Source of the DNA: Burkholderiales bacterium
Lineage (GTDB): Bacteria > Pseudomonadota > Gammaproteobacteria > Burkholderiales > Burkholderiaceae_C
NCBI GenBank assembly: GCA_016000265.1
Contig: JAECRL010000008.1
Location: forward strand, 62,001 to 126,000
DNA length: 64,000 nt
Direction of reading: 5' to 3'
Made by a program: the position numbers and the translations under genes. Shown here piece after piece: positions 8,865 to 19,867 of this stretch. Below the pieces are notes generated by a model. It saw nothing but the letters and a program-made list of their open reading frames with translations. It was not told where the DNA came from and did no database searches. The first letter of the stretch is position 1; each line of letters begins with the position of its first letter.

Positions 8865-11492
<2,628 letters not shown>

Positions 11493-11543
11493 GCACCTGG
11501 CTGGACGGCAGGTTCTGAGCGCACCTTGCCTGAGGGGGCGCCG

Positions 11544-11549
11544 TATGAT
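11544..11549 (+). promoter_or_regulatory. Possible -10 box for the ybjQ-M48 genes
   Basis: TATGAT lies 32 bases before the ybjQ start and 51 bases after the alaS stop. A TTGCCT at 11526-11531 is too close (12-base spacer) to be its -35 box, so only the -10 element is supported. Confidence 0.35.
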
Positions 11550-11581
11550 GCGGCCCATCACACTCAGCAGGGAGCGCCCAG

Positions 11582-11902
11582 ATGATCGTCAGCAACCTCG
11601 AGGTCCTGCCGGGCCAGCGTGTCGTCAAGCACCTGGGCCTGGCCCAGGGCAGCACCGTGCGCGCCAAGCACGCGGGCAAGGACTTCCTCTCCGGCTTGAA
11701 GAACATCGTCGGCGGGGAGCTCAAGGCCTACACCGAGCTCATGCAAGAGGCCCGCGACGAGGCCTTGCAACGCATGACCGAAGAGGCGCGCTCCATGGGC
11801 GCCAACGCCGTGCTCAACGTGCGCTTCACCACCACGTCCATCACCATGGGGGCCGCCGAGATCCTGGCTTATGGCTCGGCCGTTCAGCTCGAAGCCATTT
11901 GA
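11582..11902 (+). CDS. ybjQ: YbjQ/UPF0145 family protein
   Basis: A 106-residue soluble protein with a strong ribosome binding site (agcaggga). It has the family features: a start IVSNLEVLPGQRVVKHLGLAQG, the central DFLSGLKNIVGGELKAYTELM motif and the terminal ILAYGSAVQLE. Members form pentameric or decameric rings; their biochemical role is unknown. It is followed 12 bases later by a membrane-anchored relative and then a membrane protease. Confidence 0.88.
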   Translation: MIVSNLEVLPGQRVVKHLGLAQGSTVRAKHAGKDFLSGLKNIVGGELKAYTELMQEARDEALQRMTEEARSMGANAVLNVRFTTTSITMGAAEILAYGSAVQLEAI

Positions 11903-11914
11903 GGCGGGGGCGAC

Positions 11915-12400
11915 ATGGACTGGATCGAACTCGGCCTGCAGTTCGGCCTGCCGGCCGCCTTGCTGCTCATCGGCCTGATCGTCGGGCGCATCCTGGAGCG
12001 GCGCCACTACGCCTCCATTCGGCTGCGCGAGGCCCAACTGGCCGACGTGCTGGTGTTCTGCACCCGCTACCCGCCCGATGTGCTCACGCCCCATCGCGCC
12101 TCGCTCGTGGCCGGCAGCGTCGTCATCTCGTCTGACCACTTCAAGACCTTCGTCGCGGGCCTGCGCAACCTCTTAGGTGGGCGCTTTCGCGGCTACGAGA
12201 CCCTGATGGAGCGCGCTCGACGCGAGGCGGTGCTGCGCGTCAAGGAGGAGGCCCGTCGTCAGGGCGCCAAGCTCGTCATCGGCCTGCGTTTCGAGACCAC
12301 GCAGATCTCCGGGCGCGCCACGCCGTGCATGGAGGTGCTGGCTTACGGCACGGCACTCAGGCCCCGCCTGCCACCCCAAGCCGCCCGGCCTCTGGCATGA
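11915..12400 (+). CDS. Membrane-anchored YbjQ-like protein
   Basis: The 161-residue product has one N-terminal transmembrane segment (LQFGLPAALLLIGLIVGRIL, residues about 7-26). A YbjQ-like domain follows that repeats the signature of the upstream gene: FKTFVAGLRNLLGGRFRGYETLMERAR, MEVLAYGTAL. The gene pair therefore looks like a duplication in which one copy gained a membrane anchor. Its stop overlaps the M48 protease start (ATGA), so the proteins are probably made together. Confidence 0.8.
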   Translation: MDWIELGLQFGLPAALLLIGLIVGRILERRHYASIRLREAQLADVLVFCTRYPPDVLTPHRASLVAGSVVISSDHFKTFVAGLRNLLGGRFRGYETLMERARREAVLRVKEEARRQGAKLVIGLRFETTQISGRATPCMEVLAYGTALRPRLPPQAARPLA

Positions 12401-13302
12401 GGTTCGAGAACCGCCCGCCTGCCGAGGGCATCAACGCCACGCCCGAGCACCTGGGGCGGGAGGCCGCCTGGCTCATCGTCGGGGGGCTCGCCGCCATGGT
12501 GCTCGTCGTCGTGCTGGCCGACTTGGGTGCGCGCTGGCTGGCGCCTCACCTGCCGTTCTCGGCTGAACTCGCCCTCGCCGAGCGCATGGAGGCGGACGCC
12601 AAGCCCCCGCCGCCGCCGGAGCGCGCCGCGAACGCGGCCTTGCAGCAACTGGCCGATCGGCTGCGTGGGCCGCTCGGCCTGCCCGACGGCCTCTCCGTGC
12701 AGGTGCGGGTGGACTCATCCGAAGAGGTCAACGCCTACGCGACGGTGGGGGGCCGCATCGTCATCCACCGCGGGTTGCTGCGCCGGTTGCAGCGAGAAGA
12801 CGAGCTCGCCGCTTTGCTCGCCCACGAGATGTCGCACGTGCGACACCGTCACGTCGCCGCCAGCCTGGGGCGGGCCCTGGCGGTGGGCGTGGTGCTCTCC
12901 GCGGTGTCGGCCGACGTGGGAGGGCAGGCGGCGCAGGTCATCCTCAACCAGGGCGGCGGCCTGCTCATGCTCGGCTACAGCCGCGACCACGAGCGCGAGG
13001 CCGACCGGGACGCCGTGCAGGCTGCCGCGGCCCTGCATGGCCACGTCGGCGGCGTGCTGGGCCTGTTTGAGCAGATGGGGCGGACGCAGGCCTGTGACGA
13101 ACGCCAGCCTGCGCGCACCGGGCGGGCTCAGCCCCCCAACTGGCTCAGCACCCACCCCTCGGATCGGGATCGCACCGAGGCCGCCCGCCAATGGGCTCAC
13201 GATGCCGGCGTGCCCCTTCAGGGGGACGCGCCCGCTTTGTCGCCGGCCTTGCTGGCTTTCGTTGCGCAAGGCAAGTCGGCCTGCCGGCCTGATCCAGCCT
13301 GA
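12397..13302 (+). CDS. Membrane-anchored M48-family zinc metalloprotease
   Basis: Starting at the overlapping ATG at 12397 the protein has 301 residues. A transmembrane segment lies at about residues 28-48 (WLIVGGLAAMVLVVVLADLG), followed by a proline-rich spacer and the peptidase domain. The zinc motif HEMSH is near residue 143 and the third ligand is in HEREADRDAV. This is the layout of OMA1/BepA-like M48 peptidases, which degrade misfolded membrane or periplasmic proteins. Translational coupling to the anchored YbjQ-like protein suggests a working pair, which is an inference. Confidence 0.85.
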   Translation: MRFENRPPAEGINATPEHLGREAAWLIVGGLAAMVLVVVLADLGARWLAPHLPFSAELALAERMEADAKPPPPPERAANAALQQLADRLRGPLGLPDGLSVQVRVDSSEEVNAYATVGGRIVIHRGLLRRLQREDELAALLAHEMSHVRHRHVAASLGRALAVGVVLSAVSADVGGQAAQVILNQGGGLLMLGYSRDHEREADRDAVQAAAALHGHVGGVLGLFEQMGRTQACDERQPARTGRAQPPNWLSTHPSDRDRTEAARQWAHDAGVPLQGDAPALSPALLAFVAQGKSACRPDPA

Positions 13303-13331
13303 TGCCTGGCGCCCATCACCTCGGCCATGAG

Positions 13332-14354
13332 TCAGCCATAGCTCAGCGCCGTGGCCTTGCCCCGAAACACCCGGTACGCGAACACCGTGTAGCCCAGGAT
13401 GGCGGGCACCGTCAGCGCCGTGCCCGCCAGGATCACCCACAGCGATTCGCGTGAGCTGGCCGCCTGCCACACCGTCATGCGGTCCATGACGACATAGGGA
13501 AACAAGCTGTAGGCCAGCCCCACCCCCGCCATCAGGAACACCACCACCGTGCCGCCAAAGGGCAGGGCGCTGAAACGGTCCACCACCAGCTTGGAATTCA
13601 GCGAAGAGCGCACCGCGACCAAGGCCCCCAGCGTCACCAGCGGGATCGGCAACAAGGCGATGAAGTCCGGCAGCGCAAACCAGCGCGAGCGCACCGTCTC
13701 GCTCACCCAGGGCGTGGCCACCGAGATCAGCCCGATGCCCACCACCACCGCCGGCCACACCGCCTTGGCCCATTGCACGGCGCGCCGCTGCAGCGCGCCC
13801 TCGGTCTTGATGATCAGCCAGCCTGCCCCCAGCAACAGGTAGGCGGCGACCAGGCTGAGGGCGATCAGGCCGGCAAACAGCCACGGCCACAGCCCCTCGG
13901 CGAACCCGGTGACGTAGCGGCCCAGCATCCAGCCCTGTGCCAGCGAGGCCAGGGCCGAGCCGGCGATGAAGACGCGGTTCCACAACAGCTGGTGCTCGTC
14001 GCGCGCCTTGACGCGGAAGTCGAAGGCCACGCCCCGAAGCGTCAGCCCCAGCAGCATCAGCGACACGGGCAGGTAAAGCGCGCCCAGCACCACGCCGTGC
14101 GCCTTCGGGAAGGCGATCAGCAAGAGGCCCACGCCCAGCACCAACCAGGTCTCGTTGGCGTCCCAGAACGGCCCGATGGAGGCGACCATCGTGTCGCGCT
14201 CTGCGGCGCTGGCACGCGCCATCCACATGCCCACGCCCAGGTCGTAGCCGTCCAGCAGCACGTACGCCAGCATGGCAAAACCCATCAGCCCCATGAAAAG
14301 CACGGGCAGCCAATCGCCGCTGGTGGCAACGGAAGTCAGGTCGGTCGGGGTCAT
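13332..14354 (-). CDS. cydB: Cytochrome bd-type ubiquinol oxidase subunit II (CioB-like)
   Basis: The real start is the ATG at 14354, where homology begins and which overlaps the cydA stop as ATGA. The frame stays open to 16214 but that extension only shadows cydA and the regulator. The 340-residue protein has about eight hydrophobic helices, beginning with WLPVLFMGLMGFAMLAYVLLDGYDLG, a segment typical of CydB. It pairs with CydA as the membrane terminal oxidase. The gene is convergent with the M48 protease gene. Confidence 0.93.
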   Translation of the reverse strand: MTPTDLTSVATSGDWLPVLFMGLMGFAMLAYVLLDGYDLGVGMWMARASAAERDTMVASIGPFWDANETWLVLGVGLLLIAFPKAHGVVLGALYLPVSLMLLGLTLRGVAFDFRVKARDEHQLLWNRVFIAGSALASLAQGWMLGRYVTGFAEGLWPWLFAGLIALSLVAAYLLLGAGWLIIKTEGALQRRAVQWAKAVWPAVVVGIGLISVATPWVSETVRSRWFALPDFIALLPIPLVTLGALVAVRSSLNSKLVVDRFSALPFGGTVVVFLMAGVGLAYSLFPYVVMDRMTVWQAASSRESLWVILAGTALTVPAILGYTVFAYRVFRGKATALSYG

Positions 14355-15694
14355 GTGGGGGCTCCGGTTGCCGCCTGTGCGGCAGGTGAGGTCAGTGGTT
14401 TTTCGCTCATGTAGCGCAGCACCGCGATGTAGGCCACGATCAACAGCACATACACGACGCTGTAGCCGATCAGGGTGATGGCCACATGGGGTGCCGGCGT
14501 GCTCGTCACCACCTCGGCCGTGCGCAACTCGCCGAAGACGATGAAGGGCTGTCGGCCGATCTCGGTGACGTACCAGCCGGCCAGCGTCGCCACCCAACCC
14601 GACAGGCCCATGAACCGGATCGCCTGCAAAGCCGGGCGGGGCAGGGCGTCGGGGCGCCAGCGCGCGCGCCTCAGCAACCAGAGGCCCGCCCAGCTCACCA
14701 GCAACATCAACAGCCCCACGCCCACCATCACGCGAAAGCCCCAGAACACCGGTGCCACCGGCGGATGCGCGCCTGTGAACTCGTTGAGGCCCTTGAGCTC
14801 GCCATCCAGGTCGTGGGTGAGGATCAGCGAGGCCAGCTTCGGCACCTCGACGGCGAAGTGCGTGGTGCGGGCGGCCTCGTCGGGCCAGCCGAACAGCACC
14901 AGCGGTGCCCCTCGCTCGGTCTGCCAGATGCCCTCCATCGCCGCCACCTTCTGCGGCTGGTGCTTGAGGGTGTTGAGGCCGTGGAAGTCCCCCGCCAGGA
15001 TCTGCAGCGGCACCAGCACCGCGGCCACCGTCAGGGCCGAGCGCAGCACCAGGGGCGCCGCCGGGCTGGCCGTGCCGCGCAGCACCCGCAAGGCCGTCAG
15101 CCCCGCTAGCAAGAACGTGGCCGTCAGCCCGGAGGCCAGCAGCATGTGCACCAGCCGGTAAGGGAAGGAGGGGTTGAAGATGACCTCCGCCCAGCTTCGC
15201 ACGTGAAAGACCCCGTCGATCACCTCGTGACCCGCGGGCGTCTGCATCCACGAATTGAGTGCCAGGATCCAGAACGCGCTCACCGTGGTGCCGAAGGCGA
15301 CCAGGAAGGTGGCGATCAGGTGCACGCGCTCGGAGACCCGGTCGTGGCCGAACAGCATCACGCCCAGGAAGGTGGCCTCCAGGAAAAAGGCCGTCAGCAC
15401 CTCGTAGCCCAGCAAGGGCCCCGCGATGTTGCCCACCCGCTCCATGAAGCCCGGCCAGTTGGTGCCGAACTGAAAGCTCATCGTGATGCCGCTGACCACG
15501 CCCAGCGCGAAGGTCAGGGCGAACACCTTGGTCCAGAAACGCCAGGCCAGCAGCCAGCGCTCGTCGCGCGTGCGCACCCAGCGCCAGCGGAAGAACAGCA
15601 ACCACCAGCCCAGCGCGATGGTGATCGTGGGAAACAGGATGTGGAAAGAGATGTTGGCGGCGAACTGCAGCCGAGACAGCATCAGCGCGTCCAT
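14351..15694 (-). CDS. cydA: Cytochrome bd-type ubiquinol oxidase subunit I (CioA-like)
   Basis: A 447-residue polytopic protein starting MDALMLSRLQFAANISFHILFP; the histidine in ISFHILFP corresponds to the haem b595 ligand near position 19, and the one in RLVHMLLAS to a haem b558 ligand. GDFHGLNTLKHQPQKVAAMEG lies at the quinol-loop start. The short Q-loop and overall length (about 70 residues shorter than E. coli CydA) fit the cyanide-insensitive CioA branch. It oxidises ubiquinol and reduces oxygen without proton pumping. It lies three bases after the GbsR/MarR regulator gene in the same direction. Confidence 0.94.
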   Translation of the reverse strand: MDALMLSRLQFAANISFHILFPTITIALGWWLLFFRWRWVRTRDERWLLAWRFWTKVFALTFALGVVSGITMSFQFGTNWPGFMERVGNIAGPLLGYEVLTAFFLEATFLGVMLFGHDRVSERVHLIATFLVAFGTTVSAFWILALNSWMQTPAGHEVIDGVFHVRSWAEVIFNPSFPYRLVHMLLASGLTATFLLAGLTALRVLRGTASPAAPLVLRSALTVAAVLVPLQILAGDFHGLNTLKHQPQKVAAMEGIWQTERGAPLVLFGWPDEAARTTHFAVEVPKLASLILTHDLDGELKGLNEFTGAHPPVAPVFWGFRVMVGVGLLMLLVSWAGLWLLRRARWRPDALPRPALQAIRFMGLSGWVATLAGWYVTEIGRQPFIVFGELRTAEVVTSTPAPHVAITLIGYSVVYVLLIVAYIAVLRYMSEKPLTSPAAQAATGAPT

Positions 15695-15697
15695 CGC

Positions 15698-16276
15698 TCA
15701 GCCCTCCGTGCCGCTGCCGGCACCCGGTTGCGCCGCGCGCTTGCCTCGCCCCGTGAACTCCAGCAGCTTGCCCACCTTGGCGCCCATCTTCATGAGCTTG
15801 GACAGCGTCTGCACGTCCATGCGGCTGACCTCGTCGAACCACTGCATGAGCTGTTCGATCAGGTCGTGCATCTCCCTCATGCGGGCCTGGGCGTGGGCGT
15901 CGTCGGGGCCGGACGGGTCCTGCAGCAGGGCGTCGCGCAGCATGCTCAGCGTGGGCTCGATCTCGCGTCGGCGGCGCTCCTCGGCCAGCCGGCGAAAGGT
16001 GTCCCAGGCGTCGCCGGAGGGCTCGAAGTACTCCCTGCGGTCGCCTGGCAGGTGGCGCAGCCGCACCAGCCGCCAGGCTTGCAACTCCTTGAGCCCCATG
16101 CTCACGTTGGAGCGCGAAAAGCCCAACGTCTCGGCCATGTCGTCGGCGTGGATGGGGCGAGGCGAGAGGTAGATCAGCGCATAGATCTGCCCCACGGTTC
16201 GGTTGATGCCCCATCGGCTGCCCATTTCGCCGAAGTGGGTCACGAAGCTGAGTGCAAGCGGGCTGAGCGGGGTCAT
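15698..16276 (-). CDS. GbsR/MarR-family transcriptional regulator
   Basis: I take the ATG at 16276 (192 residues, MTPLSPLALSFVTHFGEMGSRWG); a TTG at 16318 would add 14 residues without homology. A winged-helix domain follows, with YALIYLSPRPIHADDMAETL and the recognition-helix segment FSRSNVSMGLKELQAW, then a wing RHLPGDRREYFEP and a helical dimerisation tail. The gene is first in an operon with cydAB, so it most likely controls the oxidase and itself, perhaps through the inverted repeat just upstream. Confidence 0.85.
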   Translation of the reverse strand: MTPLSPLALSFVTHFGEMGSRWGINRTVGQIYALIYLSPRPIHADDMAETLGFSRSNVSMGLKELQAWRLVRLRHLPGDRREYFEPSGDAWDTFRRLAEERRRREIEPTLSMLRDALLQDPSGPDDAHAQARMREMHDLIEQLMQWFDEVSRMDVQTLSKLMKMGAKVGKLLEFTGRGKRAAQPGAGSGTEG

Positions 16277-16320
16277 GAAGGGCCTTTGAAAGAGGTGCAC
16301 ACCTTTGAGGAGGCTCAATG

Positions 16321-16360
16321 ATATGTTGAATATTCAGAAATTACTGAAAATTCAGCATAT
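16321..16360. promoter_or_regulatory. Imperfect inverted repeat, candidate operator of the GbsR/MarR regulator
   Basis: The left arm ATATGTTGAATATTCAG (16321-16337) and right arm CTGAAAATTCAGCATAT (16344-16360) are inverted copies agreeing at 15 of 17 positions, with a 6-base centre (aaatta). The site is strikingly AT-rich in this GC-rich DNA and lies 44 bases upstream of the regulator start. MarR/GbsR proteins bind such dyads, so autoregulation of the regulator-cydAB operon is a reasonable inference. The rest of 16361-16552, leading to the hydrolase gene, shows no gene and no clear hairpin. Confidence 0.65.
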
Positions 16361-16565
16361 CCCATGCGGCTGAGTGGGCATGCACGTCCCGCTGGCGAGC
16401 ACCGCTGACGCGTGATTGAATCGGCTTGTGCGTGCAGTTTTCTCAGGGAAGCGCCCTGCATGTCGGCACGGAACCCTTCGTGTCATGCAGCATCCTGTGT
16501 TGAGGCAGATCAAACAGCGACATTCGCTCTCAGACAGTCGGTCAACCACTCAAAGAGGAGATGCC

Positions 16566-17453
16566 ATGACAACCCCTGTTGCCCAGCACCCCATCGTTCC
16601 CCGTGAGCGCCTTCAGTTCGGCCTGGACGGCGACATCCCGAAGTACTGGTTCGGCGGCGACCCCTTCAAAACCCGTTTCTGGGACGCGCTCTCGCTGATT
16701 TTCCCGCCCGGTGAAAAGTACTTCATGAACTGCGTTCGCGACTACCGCGACCAGATCAGCGACCCCAAGCTGCTGCAGGACATCAAGGACTTCAACCGCC
16801 AGGAAGCCCAGCACAGCATGGTCCACCGCCAGGACAACGACCGCCTGCGCAAGCAAGGCGTGGACGTCGACGGCCTGAGCGACATGATCGACACCATGCT
16901 GAACAAGGAGTACCGCTCCAAGTACAGCAAGGCTTACAACCTGTCGATCACGTCCGCCCTGGAGCACTTCACCTCGATCATCGCCCACAGCCTGTTCGAC
17001 AAGCGGGACGTGATGAAGGAGGCCGACCACCGCGTTCGCGCCATGTACGCCTGGCACGCCATCGAGGAAGTCGAGCACAAGGGCGTCGCCTACGACGTCA
17101 TGATCGACTACGCCAAGGTGGGCTACTTCCTGCGTGTCTGGGGCCTGATTCACTCGTCGGTCATGTTCCCCCGGACCATCTTCCGTGTGCAGCGCCAGCT
17201 GATGATCCACGATGGCTTCACCCTGCCGCAGCGCCTGAAGATGATGGCCAAGGGCATGTGGTGGTTGCTCAAGCCGGGCGGCCTGCTGGCCCCCATGCAC
17301 AAGCACTACATCACCTACTACAAGCCCGGCTACCACCCCTGGCAAGAGGCCGAGCAGCCAGGCTACGTCGAGTGGATGGCCGCCTTCGACGAACACCAGC
17401 GCGACCCGGTCAAGGCCACCGAGCAGATGCGCAAGGACCTGGCCCTGGCCTGA
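16566..17453 (+). CDS. Predicted metal-dependent hydrolase, helical diiron-like (first copy)
   Basis: The ATG at 16566 follows a strong site aaagaggag; the 295-residue protein starts HPIVPRERLQFGLDGDIPKYWFGGD after a short leader. Helical motifs with Glu/His pairs that could bind metal are RQEAQHSMVH, ALEHFTSIIAH and AIEEVEHKGVAYDVMIDY. The pattern matches the uncharacterised 'predicted metal-dependent hydrolase' family (PF10118). The reaction is unknown. It is about two-thirds identical by eye to the next gene. Confidence 0.75.
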   Translation: MTTPVAQHPIVPRERLQFGLDGDIPKYWFGGDPFKTRFWDALSLIFPPGEKYFMNCVRDYRDQISDPKLLQDIKDFNRQEAQHSMVHRQDNDRLRKQGVDVDGLSDMIDTMLNKEYRSKYSKAYNLSITSALEHFTSIIAHSLFDKRDVMKEADHRVRAMYAWHAIEEVEHKGVAYDVMIDYAKVGYFLRVWGLIHSSVMFPRTIFRVQRQLMIHDGFTLPQRLKMMAKGMWWLLKPGGLLAPMHKHYITYYKPGYHPWQEAEQPGYVEWMAAFDEHQRDPVKATEQMRKDLALA

Positions 17454-17482
17454 CCCCCTGCCGTCCGTTCAGACCTGAGCGC

Positions 17483-17507
17483 AGGGCCCCTTCGGGGGCC
17501 CTTTTTG
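17483..17507 (+). terminator. Rho-independent terminator after the first hydrolase gene
   Basis: A perfect 8-bp stem (agggcccc / ggggccct) with a stable ttcg loop is followed by tttttg. It separates the two paralogous hydrolase genes, so each should have its own promoter. Confidence 0.88.
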
Positions 17508-17628
17508 TTGGGGCCTGCCCCGGTTTGTGTCGCAGCGGCAACCCTCCTGTCATCCGTCATCCTGTTGAGGGCGCTTATCCTTTCTTACGATGGGGTCATC
17601 CTGGAGACAAACCAAAGAGGACCACAAC

Positions 17629-18519
17629 ATGGCACACCCCTCCGACAAGCAGCACCCCATCGTGCCGCGCGAAAAACTGGACTTCGGCCTGGATGACAGC
17701 ATCCCCAAGTACTGGTTTGGCGGCGACGCATTCAAGACCCGCTTCTTCGACGCCATGTCCCTGATCTTCCCGCCCGGCGAGAAGTTCTTCATGGTCACCG
17801 TGCGCGACTTCCGTGATCGCGTCACCGACCCCAAGCTGCTGCAGGACATCAAGGACTTCAACCGCCAGGAAGCCCAGCACAGCCTCGTGCACAACCAGTA
17901 CAACGACCTGCTGCGCAAGCAAGGCATGCCCGTTGACCAGCTGATCGGCTGGCTCGACAAGCTCCTGTTCGACACCTACCGCAGCCGCTACAGCCGCGAG
18001 TACACCCTGGCCATCACCGGCGCGCTCGAGCACTTCACGGCCCTGGGCGCCCACGCCATGTTCGATGACCGCGACATCATGGGCGAGGCGCACCCGAACG
18101 TGCGCGCCATGTACGCGTGGCACGCCATCGAAGAGGTCGAACACAAGGGCGTCGCCTACGACGTCATGATCGACTACGCCAAGGTCGGCTACTTCAAGCG
18201 CATCGGCGCCCTGATCCACTCGACCTTCATGTTCCCGTTCGTGATCTTCAAGTTCACCAACGCCATGCTCAAGGCCGACGGCTACAGCTTCCTGCAGCGC
18301 CTCAAGCTCAACGCCAAGGGCCTGTACTGGCTGCTCAAGCCGGGTGGCTTCGTCGCCCCGCTGCACAAACACTACGTGCAGTACTACAAGCCTGGCTACC
18401 ACCCCTGGCAGGAAACCGAACAACCCGGCTACGACGAGTGGCTGGCCGGTTTCGCCAAGCACCAGAACCCCGTGGAGGCCAGCGAACTCATGCGCGCCGA
18501 CCTGGCCGCCGCCCGGTGA
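17629..18519 (+). CDS. Predicted metal-dependent hydrolase, helical diiron-like (second copy)
   Basis: A 296-residue paralogue of the preceding gene, starting at the ATG at 17629 with aaagagga as ribosome binding site. It keeps every Glu/His motif (RQEAQHSLVH, ALEHFTALGAH, AIEEVEHKGVAYDVMIDY) and the C-terminal KPGYHPWQE.EQPGY block. A -35-like TTGAGG (17565-17570) and -10-like TACGAT (17586-17591) lie upstream with a short 15-base spacer. Tandem duplication with an intervening terminator suggests separately regulated isoenzymes. Confidence 0.75.
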   Translation: MAHPSDKQHPIVPREKLDFGLDDSIPKYWFGGDAFKTRFFDAMSLIFPPGEKFFMVTVRDFRDRVTDPKLLQDIKDFNRQEAQHSLVHNQYNDLLRKQGMPVDQLIGWLDKLLFDTYRSRYSREYTLAITGALEHFTALGAHAMFDDRDIMGEAHPNVRAMYAWHAIEEVEHKGVAYDVMIDYAKVGYFKRIGALIHSTFMFPFVIFKFTNAMLKADGYSFLQRLKLNAKGLYWLLKPGGFVAPLHKHYVQYYKPGYHPWQETEQPGYDEWLAGFAKHQNPVEASELMRADLAAAR

Positions 18520-18567
18520 GGGACATCCTCAAATTTCCGGCGTGACCTCCCCGTAGTTGGTTAGACT

Positions 18568-18600
18568 TCGGCACACCTGTCTTGGGTGTGCCGATTTTCT
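18568..18600 (+). terminator. Hairpin terminator directly before the first AraC gene
   Basis: A perfect 10-bp stem (tcggcacacc / ggtgtgccga) with a 7-base loop is followed by the T-rich run ttttcttt. It ends two bases before the AraC start codon at 18603, so it terminates the hydrolase transcript and also occupies the normal leader of the AraC gene. Confidence 0.85.
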
Positions 18601-18602
18601 TT

Positions 18603-19667
18603 ATGCGCATTCCACTTCCCCCGACGGCCGTGCTGGAGGCCATGGGCATCAAGCCCATCCCCCTGTTCATGCTGTCCGCCTGGATCAAGGCGGGCGCCAA
18701 GTGCGGCTTCAACGTCCAGCCCCTGTTCAAGGAAGCCGGGATCAAGATCGACCTGATCCGGCTTGAAGACGCGCGCGTCTCGCCGCTGCAGTTGATCTCC
18801 CTGCTGGAGCAATGCGTGGCCCTGTCGCCCGAGAAGCATTTCCCTTTCGTGCTGGGCGACACCTTCGCGTTCGAGTCGCTGCCCGAGTTTGAAACCCTGT
18901 TGACCACCAGCCCCACCCTGCGCGAAGCCCTGCGCGTGGCCGACCTGGCCCGTCGCATGGTGTTGCCGTGGTTGACCCTGGAGGTCAAGGAAGAGGGCGA
19001 CCTCGCCCGCGTGGTCGTGGGCTTTGACGTGCCCGTCCCCAACGTGGCGGCCTATGGCTTGCCGCTGCACCTGGTCACCGAGGCCATCCTGGCTTGCATC
19101 CGCAAATTCGGGCGCACCCTGCAGGGCTCGGATGAGGGCTTCGTCGGCGTCACCGTCAAGGGGCCACCCCCTGCATACGCCGACAAGTTCCAGGCCTTCT
19201 TCAACCAGCCCGTGACCTTCAACGCGCCGGTCGACGCCCTCGTGTTCGAGCGGCGCATCCTGGACCTGCCCCTCGAAGGCGCCTTCCCCGCCCTGCACGA
19301 GCAGGCGCAGTTCCTGGCTGAGCAGCGCCTGGGCAAAGAGGCCCGTCGCCAGGGCGTGGCCGCCGAGATCGAGGAGCTGATCACCCGCGAGCCGACGCTG
19401 CTGGCCCTGGGCGTCGAGGACATGGCCGATCGCCTCAGCCTGCATCCACGCACCCTCCAGCGTCGCCTCAAGGACGAGGGCGACAGCTACCTGCACGTGC
19501 AGGCCCGCATGCGTCACCGGCTGGCTTGCCAGTGGTTGCGCCAGGGGGACGTCTCCATCGACGACATCAGCGCTCGACTGGGGTTTTCGGATCGCCGCGC
19601 GTTCACCGCGGCCTTCAAGCGCTGGGAGGGCTCGACCCCCAGCGCCTGGCGCGAACAGCAGGTCTGA
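18603..19667 (+). CDS. AraC-family transcriptional regulator (first of two)
   Basis: From the ATG at 18603 the protein is 354 residues. The N-terminal two-thirds resemble the arabinose-binding-like domain of OruR/ArgR-type AraC proteins (SPTLREALRVADLARRM, NQPVTFNAPVDALVFE). The C-terminal DNA-binding domain has MADRLSLHPRTLQRRLKDEG in the first HTH and DDISARLGFSDRRAFTAAFKRWEGSTPSAWR in the second. No normal ribosome binding site is visible because a terminator hairpin abuts the start. It probably senses a lipid or fatty-acid-like ligand, as relatives do, but this is not shown here. Confidence 0.88.
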   Translation: MRIPLPPTAVLEAMGIKPIPLFMLSAWIKAGAKCGFNVQPLFKEAGIKIDLIRLEDARVSPLQLISLLEQCVALSPEKHFPFVLGDTFAFESLPEFETLLTTSPTLREALRVADLARRMVLPWLTLEVKEEGDLARVVVGFDVPVPNVAAYGLPLHLVTEAILACIRKFGRTLQGSDEGFVGVTVKGPPPAYADKFQAFFNQPVTFNAPVDALVFERRILDLPLEGAFPALHEQAQFLAEQRLGKEARRQGVAAEIEELITREPTLLALGVEDMADRLSLHPRTLQRRLKDEGDSYLHVQARMRHRLACQWLRQGDVSIDDISARLGFSDRRAFTAAFKRWEGSTPSAWREQQV

Positions 19668-19867
19668 CCGGGCAGTTGACGCTGGTTTGCCGCAGGATCG
19701 TCTGATCGCTGCACGCTATCCGTAGCAACGAGCACATCATCTGAGTGGGTCTGTCGCGCATTGTTCCTGCGAGGCGGGTTCCCTTCCTTGCACGCAGCGA
19801 GGGCCTCACATAGATTCACCTCAGGCCACTTGCGGTCCGTCGTTAATCGGTTTTGGCTCATCCTGTT

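Noticed and set aside
14355-16214. Long upstream extension of the cydB frame
   Set aside because: It runs out of frame through cydA and the regulator; the true start is the ATG at 14354, overlapping the cydA stop.
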